The notes under the pieces: model-generated
Seen by the model: the letters and a program-made list of their open reading frames with translations, nothing else
The model's database searches: none
Told to the model about the DNA's origin: nothing
In this document: positions 11,400-21,600 of the stretch, piece after piece
Layout: each line of letters begins with the position of its first letter
Numbering within the stretch: the stretch's first letter is position 1
Program-made: the position numbers and the translations under genes
NCBI RefSeq assembly: GCF_001625305.1
Contig: NW_017802824.1
Coordinates: forward strand, 629,174-693,173
Origin: Branchiostoma belcheri
Taxonomy: Eukaryota > Chordata > Leptocardii > Amphioxiformes > Branchiostomatidae
Length of the DNA: 64,000 bases
Reading direction: 5' to 3'

Positions 11400-11895
11400 T
11401 GTAAACACAAACATTACAGAGATAGAGATTCTTTATTGACACAACAAAAAAGTACAGGGACTTTTGTATGGTCTTCTACAACTTAACTAAAGATCTAACA
11501 AAGCTAAATACATGTGTGGATGACGTCATCTTACGTACAGAGTATAATATTATGTATGCGGTAACAATAAAGGTTTAACTATTCTCTAACATGTGTTCTC
11601 TAAGATCGAAACGTTCTTTTTTCTATTTGAAGACTGTATTGGTTATCTCCCCTGAGAATGTAGTTGAATTTATCTATAGGATCTAACATATTGAAATCAA
11701 TTGAACAAGTGGAAAGAAAGGTGAACAGCAATAGGCGCTTATCATTGTATAGTGTACAATCCATTATAAAATGGTGCTCATTTTCAATCATGTTTGGACA
11801 AAAGGGACAGAACCTTTGGTCATTTGGTATTTTCTTGTATCGACCCATTTCTATGTTTAATTTATGACAACTAATTCTTAATTTTGTGATCGCTT
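11400..11895 (-). pseudogene. LINE reverse transcriptase C-terminus and 3' UTR
   Basis: The minus strand from about 11895 reads 'KLRISCHKLNIEMGRYKKI' then 'PNDQRFCPFCPNMIENEHHF' and IMDCTLYNDKR, stopping at 11600. This is the R-I-S-x-H-K-L-x-I-E-x-G-R-Y and C-x-x-C...E-x-H-F-x-x-x-C tail of non-LTR retrotransposon polyproteins. The last 200 bp, to about 11420, would be 3' UTR. Everything N-terminal is absent. Confidence 0.8.
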
Positions 11896-11929
11896 TTCGG
11901 ATATCTAGTACATATCAGATAGGTAATTA

Positions 11930-12193
11930 GATATTGGGCGAAGAACTGATATGATATATCAGCTCAACTGATATGCCCATTGGACGTCTATCGTAACGAT
12001 GATACTCGTATATCATATCAAGGAATCCTGCGAGTGAAAAGACACTCTTTTCCATTTAGAACTGACTTGGGCAAAGAACTGACTTGATATATAAGCTCAA
12101 CTGATATGCCCATTGGACGTCTATCGTAACGATGATCCTCGTATATCATATCAAGGAATCCTGAGAGTGAAAAGACACTCTTTTCCATTTAGG
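11930..12193. repeat. Two-copy tandem duplication, 133-bp period
   Basis: GATATGCCCATTGGACGTCT occurs at 11970 and again at 12103, with the following CGTATATCATATCAAGGAAT also repeated. The copies are over 90% alike by eye, so the duplication is recent. Confidence 0.8.
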
Positions 12194-12389
12194 TGGGTCA
12201 CGCGAAACTGTCCTCTATTCGTGTCACGAACATTAATCAATTAATCACGGTGCTTTCCAGTCGGCAAAACACTGACCAAGTTTGTGGTGACCTAATTAAC
12301 CTACAATTTGATAACACAACTCCGGCAGGACCTTTGAGACAACGCATCGATTTTGCAAAGTGATGTAGACCTACTTTCTTGTTACTTTA

Positions 12390-12795
12390 ATCACGACTTG
12401 TCAGGTCAGAGTACAGAGATTGGCTACCTCCACAGAGATCACAAATAACTGGCCGTAGTACTAGAAACAGCGAGATGTTAGACTGTGCGAGAGCACGAAC
12501 CAACAGATATAAGGACTCGCCTATACCGTTCATGGTCCAACTACTCAATAACTATGGACTAAACCCCTGACTGTTGTCTTCTTAGTACAGTGTTCTGTAC
12601 CAAACGTTGTCCGGGAAATTTATAATGTATGAAACATGTATTTTTATTGGTTTGTTAATCGTGCGCCTATATAGATCGCAAACCTGTAGTTTTAATGTAC
12701 CGATGTTTTGTATTGATTATTAATGATGTATTAATTGGTTTACAATTCAGGTGTTTTAACTGCGAAAAAACAATAAATCCATCTTGAATCTTGAA
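12390..12795 (+). pseudogene. LINE C-terminus with TTGAATC tail
   Basis: The plus frame ending at the TGA at 12568-12570 reads 'YRDWLPPQRSQITGRSTRNS', 'EMLDCARARTNRYKDSPIPF', 'MVQLLNNYGLNP'. The R-x-R-T-x-R-Y-K-x-S-x-I-P-x-x-x-x-LLN end is standard for non-LTR reverse transcriptase polyproteins. About 200 bp of 3' UTR follow, finishing with AATAAATCCATCTTGAATCT and a repeated TTGAATC, a typical simple 3' tail. 5'-truncated. Confidence 0.8.
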
Positions 12796-13312
12796 TGATT
12801 TGTTGGTAAGCTGATGGGCACAACTGGTTCATATATTCGATTGATTTGTTAAAGATCTTCTTTTAAAAATGTCATTTACTTGTACGAAGGTTACTTATCC
12901 AGAAATATAATAAAATACATGTAATATAAAGATCCTTAAGAATATTTACAACTAAGTGTAAAAGTCATTTATTGCTAATGTTGTTACAACACCTTCTTAC
13001 CAAAACTGTTATTACTGCCCAATGTGACGATTTGAAATATGCATATTGACTGTCTAACTAATTACAACTCCAGAACTGGCGTAATGTCTAAAGCAGAGGA
13101 ATATTTATAATTAATTTAAATTTTAGCAATGTGTATCAATAATGTTTTAACAATTATTATACCTTTTAACAGCATACTTAAACGATATTTTGTGTTGACC
13201 ACAGAGCAATTCAGGCATCCAGTAAGGTTGCCTGCGAGTCTATTGTCGGAGTATATTGTGTATATATGTTTGAGTTTGAGTTTCTAAATAAACCATTCTA
13301 CTACTATACTAC

Positions 13313-13500
13313 TAGCTGGACTGATACAAGGTTTTATTAGACATTTCGATCACTGTCAAGTGATCTTAATCATTGAAAGAAATGGGAAATAAATAGATTA
13401 GAAATCAAATAAATTTCTCAACGTTTTCAATTTATCCTTTTCTTTCGTTAATGAAGATTAATGGATAGTGATCAAAACGTCTACATATTGCCTTGTGTCA
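13313..13500. mobile_element. Decayed inverted pair of Penelope-like terminal repeats
   Basis: The left arm (about 13313-13380) read on the minus strand and the right arm (about 13445-13500) on the plus strand share TGATC-x-AAA-x-GTCTA and an ending like CCTTGT-x-TCA. On the minus strand at 13375-13341 a perfect stem GATCAC/GTGATC is followed by GAAATGTC, a decayed form of the GAAACGTC seen in the other elements. No coding remnant lies between the arms. Confidence 0.45.
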
Positions 13501-14008
13501 ACCCAGTTGTGTAAATTAATCAAGGTCTGTATATAATCTGGCGTTTTGTTCCAGCAAACGCCAGACGTTTCACCAAAAACTTTAAAACGTTGCGAACCTA
13601 ATCAAATACAAGTTTATAATTATAAAGTTACGTGTCATTCTTATACTTAAATTCATTGCATGCCCTTTTCAGACGAAAGTTGAGCATTCGTTTCGATAAC
13701 ACGGTTGTATTGAATACGTCAACTAAGACCTTTATCATTTTGCAAACATAGAGATGTCTGTTGCAGACAATTCACTACTCCGGAAACTCCGTGAGTAGAG
13801 GTGTAGACACGGTGACGCCTAGTTGTAATTGTTGCCGACAAGATCTTGGGAAGGTATCACCATGGGGTTGCCTGTAATGAGACCAGCTACAGCATGTTCC
13901 GAGTGATAGCACCTTGCCAATTTACATAGGATCGAATATACATGTCCGTGTGTGGTGACGAAGATGTGATAGCATCGATTTCAAGATCGGCACTGGGATC
14001 TCGTCTCG

Positions 14009-14415
14009 CTACACTACCAAAAATGTTTTTTCTCATTTTCTTATGTCGAGACATATTTTCTTGTGAAGGGGATATTCAAGAAAATTGAAGAAGCACTCTT
14101 AAAAGTTTTTGTACGTTGATTCTTAAATAAATAATTTTATTATTTTAATATTATAAAGAGAAAAGAAAATATTTCTAGTATCATGCTCACCAACAAGAAT
14201 CTTAAGAATTTTTAGAATTTGAAGAAAGTTATTTCTTAGTTCAAGAAATATTTTCTTGTGGACAGAATCATTTTCTTGCTACAGTAAGGAAAATCAAGAA
14301 ACAATTTTCTTGCTACGGGGATTTTTTTAATTTCTTGTTCAAAGAATAATTTTCTTGCTACAAGATGCATTTTCTTTGTACAAGGAAAAACGAGAAAAAT
14401 ATTTTGGTAGTGTAG
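14009..14415. mobile_element. MITE packed with TTTTCTTG words
   Basis: Inverted ends CTACACTACCAAAAAT (14009) and ATTTTGGTAGTGTAG (ending 14415) enclose about 375 bp dominated by TTTTCTTG and CAAGAAA in both orientations. No coding frame inside. The ends resemble a cut-and-paste transposon, but no superfamily is assigned. Confidence 0.7.
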
Positions 14416-14431
14416 CTGAAAGTTTTAACTT

Positions 14432-14770
14432 TTTTTATTGCAATTTTTACCATGACGTTGAACTTGTTAAGAGCTTTACGACTGGAGGCAATCTAAGATT
14501 TATAGATGCCAATATGCATCTAAGTGGTGCACTGCATGTCGTAAAGTATACTCATGAAAGTGCACCTAAATGTAGTTCGAATTTATTAAACTTTGAAAAA
14601 CACAAACTTTTGTATTTTCTCCACGACGTTGAACTTGTTAGGAACTTAACGACTGGAGGCAATCTAAGATTTATAAATGCCAATATGCATCTAAGTGGTG
14701 TTGTAAAGTATACACATGGACGTGTACCTAAATGTCCTTTGAATTGATTAAACTTTGAAAAACACAAACG
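14432..14770 (+). repeat. Two-copy duplication, 171-bp period, with an open frame
   Basis: GACGTTGAACTTGTTA at 14454 and 14625 begin two copies. One frame, starting inside the MITE at 14355, stays open through both to 14747 and repeats 'TTGGNLRFI-x-ANMHLSG'. The period is 57 codons. The frame starts in a transposon and has no match I recognise, so it is probably not expressed. Confidence 0.65.
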
Positions 14771-14918
14771 TTTGCATTTGCCCCCAAGCTTATCGTTCCC
14801 TATCATTGTCAAATCATACTTATTAATTGTAATTAAGTATCTACCACACAAAAACAAGAAAACAAACGCCGAAACTAACCAATTACGTATATTTCAACGA
14901 GACGCATTTTCTGCCTTA

Positions 14919-15323
14919 GGCCACAGCAAGTAAATTTTATGGATGACATCCTCCGCAGACCCAAAATCTAGTGCGAGCGAGAGAATAAAACAAGGCGGGC
15001 CGAAAAAAATAAGGTTCTTACATTTCAAAATTTTGATCAATCATTGTACAAATGGCATTGTACAATTATTCAGAGGAAACATCACATATACACAACCAAC
15101 ATCACATATCACTACATCAAAGTAAGAAACAAAGCATTAAATCAGAGCATTTCTTGTCTCCTCTCTTAGTTATCTGGTATCCACCTTCCGGCATGGTAAC
15201 AGACATCTTTGCCCATTTTAGGCATCTGACCACTGTCAGAAGGCAACAAAATTTCTTTCTCCAAAATCAGGCGAAAATTAATGCGCGCGCTGATGTCATC
15301 CATGTAAATTACTTGCTGTGGCC
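14919..15323 (-). mobile_element. Harbinger-like MITE, copy 2 (reverse orientation)
   Basis: Same family as 9257-9657 but inverted: the GCGCGCTGATGTCATCCAT end lies on the right. Flanked by TTA on both sides, the expected Harbinger-type target duplication. Confidence 0.78.
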
Positions 15324-15329
15324 TTAGAT

Positions 15330-16460
15330 TGAAAACATTCGGCATATGATATTACCAGAGCCTTCGTGTTCATTCATCAAATCTTTTTTTCTGTTTCTCT
15401 TATATTCTCCATGATCCAGAACAGCTCAACTACATTGCCTTTTTACCTTTTACGATTTCACAATTAATTATCCACAATAGAAAACAGTAAAGGAACTTAA
15501 ATGGAGCTCGATAAAATGTATCCAGCCAAAACACTCAAGGGTTCTCTCAAGTCCATACCATCAAATAAAAAGTCAAAATGATGTTGTTTGATTTAATTGG
15601 TGATATTTCATGTGAAACAAGGCATTGCATCACCAGTCATAAACCGCAGTGTATGAAGTGAATACGATAGAGCCATCTGACCCGGACTTGGTATAGGGTC
15701 GCTTCAAGAGGTGTATCTGTCATAACTCTGTATCTTAGATCTAAATTCTCCAACCCATGGCGGTGCGATCAATAGACTTCTGACATCTTAGGGCCTTGAT
15801 CTTAACTGGATACGGGCTACCACGTCGATCCAACGTGCGTGTGATAGTTAATCCAGAGTTATGGGAGACAGGATGACTCGCTGGGGAAATCTTGCAGACA
15901 CTCCTTGAGAACAGTCCAAGTTTCCGTGCAGGGCATCGGCTTCAATTGATACTTATATTACATTGAACTTGTGTTGAAAGAAGTTTTAAGGTATGGAAAT
16001 ATAGATTTGCCTCCATCCATCGGGAGTAATATGTTAAATCAATCGTGTTCGTGACGTCCAAAGGTATCGATGGTTGGGAGTTTGTGAATAATGATACTGT
16101 GGGAAGCAATCGTCTAATGGTTTCAACTGATTTGAAAAATTCTTTTTAGCATCGTTCAGACGTTTCACCTTCAACGTTGTCTTATGAAACATTTCTTAAA
16201 AGCACCCCAAATGCATTATTAAAAGCATTTTAGACATCACAAAAAGACGCCAGGTCTATAAATTATAAAAATAACGTATTGGTAATTTTCTATACCAACT
16301 TACTCACTTTTAACCTAGCTCCCAGTAATTGGTGGTGATAATTTTAAGGTAATCGTTACAACTTCCATATTGGAGGGGGTGGTAAATTTATAAAATGGGC
16401 GAATATGAAAATTCAAACCAATTCAAACAATATCAAACCAATGTATAATGATCCAGATAA
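15330..16460. other. No gene or repeat recognised
   Basis: Ordinary AT-rich noncoding sequence; no long frame, splice-bounded exon or terminal repeat was seen. Confidence 0.5.
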
Positions 16461-16464
16461 TTAT

Positions 16465-16745
16465 GTTTACCGAAGGAAAACATATTGTTTTTGCTCAGTT
16501 TCTTCCTCTTTTTCTCCAAACAGTGACCTCTGACCTGACCAATGACATGATTTGTTGACGTCTGTCACCATGGTGACTGGTGTTGGGTTACATAATGTTG
16601 CAATTTCATGGTCTGCTCTGCTCCTGTCACCATATACTAGTAGTACATGAGTAATAACAACAGTTTTTGAGTAATAATTAACAAAGCAGACGATGTCCGA
16701 GGGTAAACATTATGCATTTGCTTTGCAAATGTTACTTCTCTAGTT
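16465..16745. repeat. Dispersed repeat (copy A; others at 32855 and 26549)
   Basis: Opens with GAAGGAAAACATATTGTTTT and TGCTCAGTTTCTTC and closes with GCTTTGCAAATGTTAC. The same order recurs at 32855-33235, and the closing part recurs inverted near 26549-26640. No inverted ends. Confidence 0.55.
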
Positions 16746-16749
16746 GTAA

Positions 16750-18055
16750 TTAAGTCACATAATCAGGACTTTGTGCAACTTTCAGTTTAGAAGATTGGAT
16801 CCGTTCAACAGACCCTGCGGTCCTTGACACCACTGTCCATCAGACCGCAACAGCTTCTGTCACTGCCCTAGTTACTGCTAACCTGGTAAATGAATCTTTG
16901 GCGCCGCTATTAAACAGGAGAGATTAGTTTTTGTCTCGGCGGGGATTAGTCATCTTTGTTTTCCCTCACCGTGCATGTCTGTTTGATTGCCTTCAGTTAA
17001 AAGTATCGAATTTGTAAGTCCTGTTCTCCCTCAAGCAACGGTACATGAATGGTCGGTCTTAAATCTTTATGATATTAAAGTTCCAGTCACTGTGTTGTAA
17101 GGATACACGCTCAAGGCAGCTATAACCGTTACCATAGACCCTTAAAATCAGAATACCTTAAAATTGCAAAGGAAGTTACAGATGATCGAAGTAGTATACA
17201 TTTACGATTAACCATGTTGCAGTTGAGTGGATCCTCTCTCTGTTGTCTCCTTTATAATAGAGAATGTGCATATACTTCTCCTTTATTGTACACTGTATAT
17301 CAATACCACGCTGTAAAACTTAAGACATTGTCTTGCTGACCGATATGCGTCATTAATATTAACAAATTATAAGGCATTACAAAACAGTTTATTCCTCAAG
17401 TTACTACTGGTTATGCTTTTAGCACTCTATCAAAACGCCGACTTTATGATCTAGACGTTGTAAAACGGTTTAAGATTTTTCTTTATGCTGTTTTGGTCAC
17501 GGATGTGACTAATACACAGTGGGTGTAAATATGGCATTTATTCTTCATCAACTATAGTCACAGAGGTCCAACTGCCATTTTAACTTTTTGCCTGTTGTCA
17601 TTCAATTTTTGATGTCATAAAAAGTTGCTCCACTGATTTATAAATACATACCATCTGATTATTGAAACACGCTTAAATGACAATTCCAAAGAGCTTTCGT
17701 TTTCTAGCATATTGATTCACTGTTAGAATTAAACAACATCAAGTAAAGAGAAGCACACACCATAGTTTGCCTATTAAGCAATTACAAAGCAAAAGTTTAG
17801 TAAAATACACAATTCCATTCAAATCATTCAAATTATGTCTAGTCTTCCAATCTATGGATATCTGAGAAACCCCTAAAAGCTATCGATGTGTCTTCATTCA
17901 AATAGTCTGCGGTTGCACGGGGGGTTTGGATAATTTCTAGCTGTAGGGGATACATTTCAAGCTCCTATTTCGGTGCAATATAGATTGTACAACACGAACA
18001 GTCACAGCTGGCATCATTGAGTCTTGTGAGACTACATTTGAATTTATAAGCCACA
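16750..18055. other. No gene recognised; possible 3' UTR at the left
   Basis: If exon 12 is the last exon of the Ig gene, its 3' UTR would run from 18585 downwards; a minus-strand AATAAA at 17537-17542 is the nearest clear signal. Otherwise nothing stands out. Confidence 0.35.
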
Positions 18056-18057
18056 CA

Positions 18058-18476
18058 CTGTCACACTTTCACGATTTTGGCCTCCCGAACACTAGCCGAA
18101 GGCCCCCAACCATGGTTAGGAGTAGTTCGGCGCAAAATTGGCTAGGTCGGCTGGTATGCCAGCCGAATGTTTCAAAATTTAAAACATTCGGGGACTGGGT
18201 GGTATGCGGCTGTCAGCAGAACACCAGTCATCCTTTCGAGTAAGCAGTGTTCGGTGGTGTGTTCGGTGGTCATATTTGACTCAAATTTAACTCATTTCGA
18301 TTCGTATGAAAAGGTAGGCGTGGTCATATTTGACTCAAATTTAACTCATTTCGATTCGTATGAAAAGGTAGGCGTGGCCTACATCTGGTCAGACTTCTCC
18401 TGAACGTCAGCCTAACCTAGTCGGCTGGTGTTCGGGAGCAAGTTCGGGGAAGGTCGTGAATGTGTGACAAGGTTTT
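18058..18476. mobile_element. MITE with GTCACAC-TTCACGA ends, copy A
   Basis: Left end TGTCACACTTTCACGA and right end TCGTGAATGTGTGACA are inverted. Inner AACCATGGTTAGGAGTAG and GGTGTTCGGGAG match the copy at 40421 in opposite orientation. It contains a perfect-looking 54-bp tandem duplication (18268 and 18322). Confidence 0.7.
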
Positions 18477-18585
18477 TAATTTGGTCTTCATCAAGCAGAA
18501 ATACATTTATAGAGTGTATGAAAATAGAAGGACCGGTGGAAAGACATTTTATACGAGCCTCTTCGAATTATTTTTCTCTTTCTAT

Positions 18586-18676
18586 TTAGCTAAGAACTAT
18601 CTGCTTCTGACATCGCATCGTTCCATGACATTTCACAGCTGCGTCATCAAGGCAAGAGTCACAACTCCCATCAGAA
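18586..18676 (-). CDS. Exon 12: candidate last coding exon, Cys-rich C-terminus
   Basis: A long pyrimidine tract followed by CTTTGCAG (18677-18684) is the best acceptor seen in the 2.4 kb after exon 11, and the frame it opens agrees in phase. It encodes 29 residues, 'SDGSCDSCLDDAAVKCHGTM' then RCQKQIVLS, and a TAA. Four Cys in 29 residues is unusual for a cytoplasmic tail, and the end does not match the THV-type PDZ ligand of vertebrate Kirrels. It could be a chance exon; the alternative is termination at 21049. Confidence 0.42.
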
Positions 18677-21600
18677 CTGCAAAGAGAGAAAAAAAATCCG
18701 ATCATGTTATTTTCATCAAGATTTGTGATTAACGGATAAAATATGGACACTTTTAGAACATCACCATGGAAGATAGTCCTCTTTAAACCTCTAAAGATAC
18801 ACAATTTAGATCTACCGACTATCACTGCTTAATCAAAATTAATCCAGGCTACCTACAACTAAAATATTGCAACTATAGAAGCCATCCCTTTCAACAAAAA
18901 TTGTTCAATCATAGTTAAAGAGCAGGCTTGCACTATATAAGAACCCAATAAATTCGGCTAACGTAAACTACCAGGCCCCATTCTGTCCCTGACTACTGTG
19001 GTGGTAACATGGGCACAGGGCTCTTGAAGACACTTTGTGTTTGTAACATATTGAAGACAGATAAGGAATTTATGTACATGTACAGTCTGTTTTACAGAAA
19101 GAAGATAGCCTCACCTTACCCAGAATATAGTAATTACACCACTGTACTGTTTTGCCAAGGTTTGGTGGTGTTATAGATTGGCCGGCAGTTACTTGAACAG
19201 TTCTAACAGAGATCCAGTCTACATGTATACTAGTGCTGCTTTCTCATACTACCAAATTGACACCACAATTGCAACCCATATTTCTAGACTCACTTACTAT
19301 CCAAGCTAATTCAGTTGTGAGGTTGCCATTTTAGATATCTATAATTAGAGGCTTTGATGAAATGTTGACAAGACAGTTTGAAAAATTGAAATTTGACCAC
19401 AAAGTTGGTTTTCCAGAAACTGAAAGTTGCAGATAGTATTTTCTTGATTTATGTGACTCAGTTACAGCTATCCCGATCATTCTGCATGGTTTGATATTGT
19501 TAGTTTGAAAACCAGTATAGAAAAAACATTTGAATTTGTTCAAAAAGAGTGACAGTTATTATGCTAATCTGTCCCTGCCATTGTTTTCGGTGGCTGGACC
19601 GTCTAGGATGTTTATTAGTTTATGTGGTTATGGGGGTCAATTCACTATTCAAGCTGCTGGAGAAGCCACAGTGGGGAGTACTTCCTTATTGCGTCGCCCT
19701 GGGCACCGAATCCTCCAGTTTAAACCAACAGAAAATAGAAATTCAGCCCCTTATTTCGATAGCGAAATATAAAAAAAAAACAAGAAATTTGAAATAACAA
19801 AATTCTGGGAGATATATAATGTATAATGTTCACAACAACTGCTTACAATTTATGGACATAATATAAACAAAAATGTTGCCAATCACGCAACTTATTACAT
19901 AACTTAAACATAACTTAACCCTATCTAGACCGGGGGGGGGCTAAAAGTGCCCGCGGCAACTTTGATGTCACATAGCGTCTGAACGGCTAAAGCTAGAACC
20001 GCCAAACCTGGTGACTTTTCCTAAAATATTGTTGGCAACAAATTTGTATCAGTGGAAAAAGATAATGATTTTTCTTGTTGCCATGGCAACGGGTTTCTGA
20101 CAGGCATTTTTTGCCAAATATAATAATTTCCATTTAAACAACAGAATTTTATGGGTTTTATGTCAAGTTACACATTGTTTCTAATATTAATAACATCACA
20201 TATAATTATATGTAAATTTTATCATTAAAAATGCATAATTTATGCTAATTTGATGACATCATTGGGCGAAATCCAAGATGGTGGACCATATCATTACATC
20301 AGGTAAATACAGCTTATTTTCCTTAAAATTTCATCAACACTCCCATTTCTTTTTACAAAAAAGGTTCATATGAACGTCTTTAGTCTGTTTACAATGTATT
20401 TTAGGCTTTATCCTGAAAAAAAAACTATTTTTCAAAATTCAAGATTGATGATCCAAGATGGCGGATAGGTAATATATGCATGACGTCATTTTATGACGTC
20501 ACCGGTGTTGCTATGGGCAACATAAGACTTAGTACATCCTAATATTCTGTCATAAACACTTTTGGTAAAGTTATGTCGTATACTGTTTAGTTTTCAGGGA
20601 ATAACCTATCTAGACGGTTTTGGCCAATAAAATCACATTAATGACGTCATAATGACGTCATATTACGTCACAACAACATAAAAATTGTACATATGATAAA
20701 TTTTTACTAGTACACTATCCTCTGAAAATTTGGTGGTCCTACGATATACCGTTCGCGAGTTCTGAGGGGGGGCCGAAAGAGCCCCCCTCCCGGTCCCACC
20801 AAGCCCAAAAAAGCGCGGTCTAGATAGGGTTAAAGGATGAGTTACATCACAATTATCACAATACGTGCCCCTCCCCCCTCTTCTGAAAGTGGTCATTACA
20901 TGTAGTCTCGCATGTGTTAACCCCAACAGAAGACATCATATACAGCACAGGAACGACGAATTATTCAATACCTAAAAATTCAGACAAAAAAAATGCATCA
21001 CGAATTGCAGTTACGAACACACAAACATGACGGAGTGACGTGACATTCTTACCTGGTCGTTCCATGAAGACGTGATGATGAATTCTCGTCATCCTTTAGA
21101 CCAAGTTGTGCTAGCGAGTTTTTCATGTCATCTTCATCAACATCTGGCTCATCAATCTCTTTTTTCCTCTTCAAAGTTGGCAAATATCTCTGCATGGTGG
21201 TAAAGCAAACACTGTAAAATGTTTTTAACTTGGTAACATAGCATCGATTGTACTGATAATAGTGTTCTGTATGGAGGAGCATCTCTAGACCTTGACATTG
21301 TGTTGTGCATGTCGTAAGATCAGTTATGCGGAGAGGCGTAGGCATCAGTAAAGACCAGAATGTGAATAGAGTTTCACAATGCAGGAGCCAAGTTCATGCC
21401 AACATGCTTTCAAACCAACGCGAACTAGTATTGATCCAGCGACCTTAGCCGGGATGAATGTCGATAAAATCTTAACAATAGGCTCTCTGAAGGCATTCTC
21501 TGCCTCGTTTGATACTCGGCTGGTTCTGATAAAGGCAGGAATGGACAGGCATAGTAATTCGTTCCCGTGATCCTTATCAAGTGGTGGATTAACATTATTA

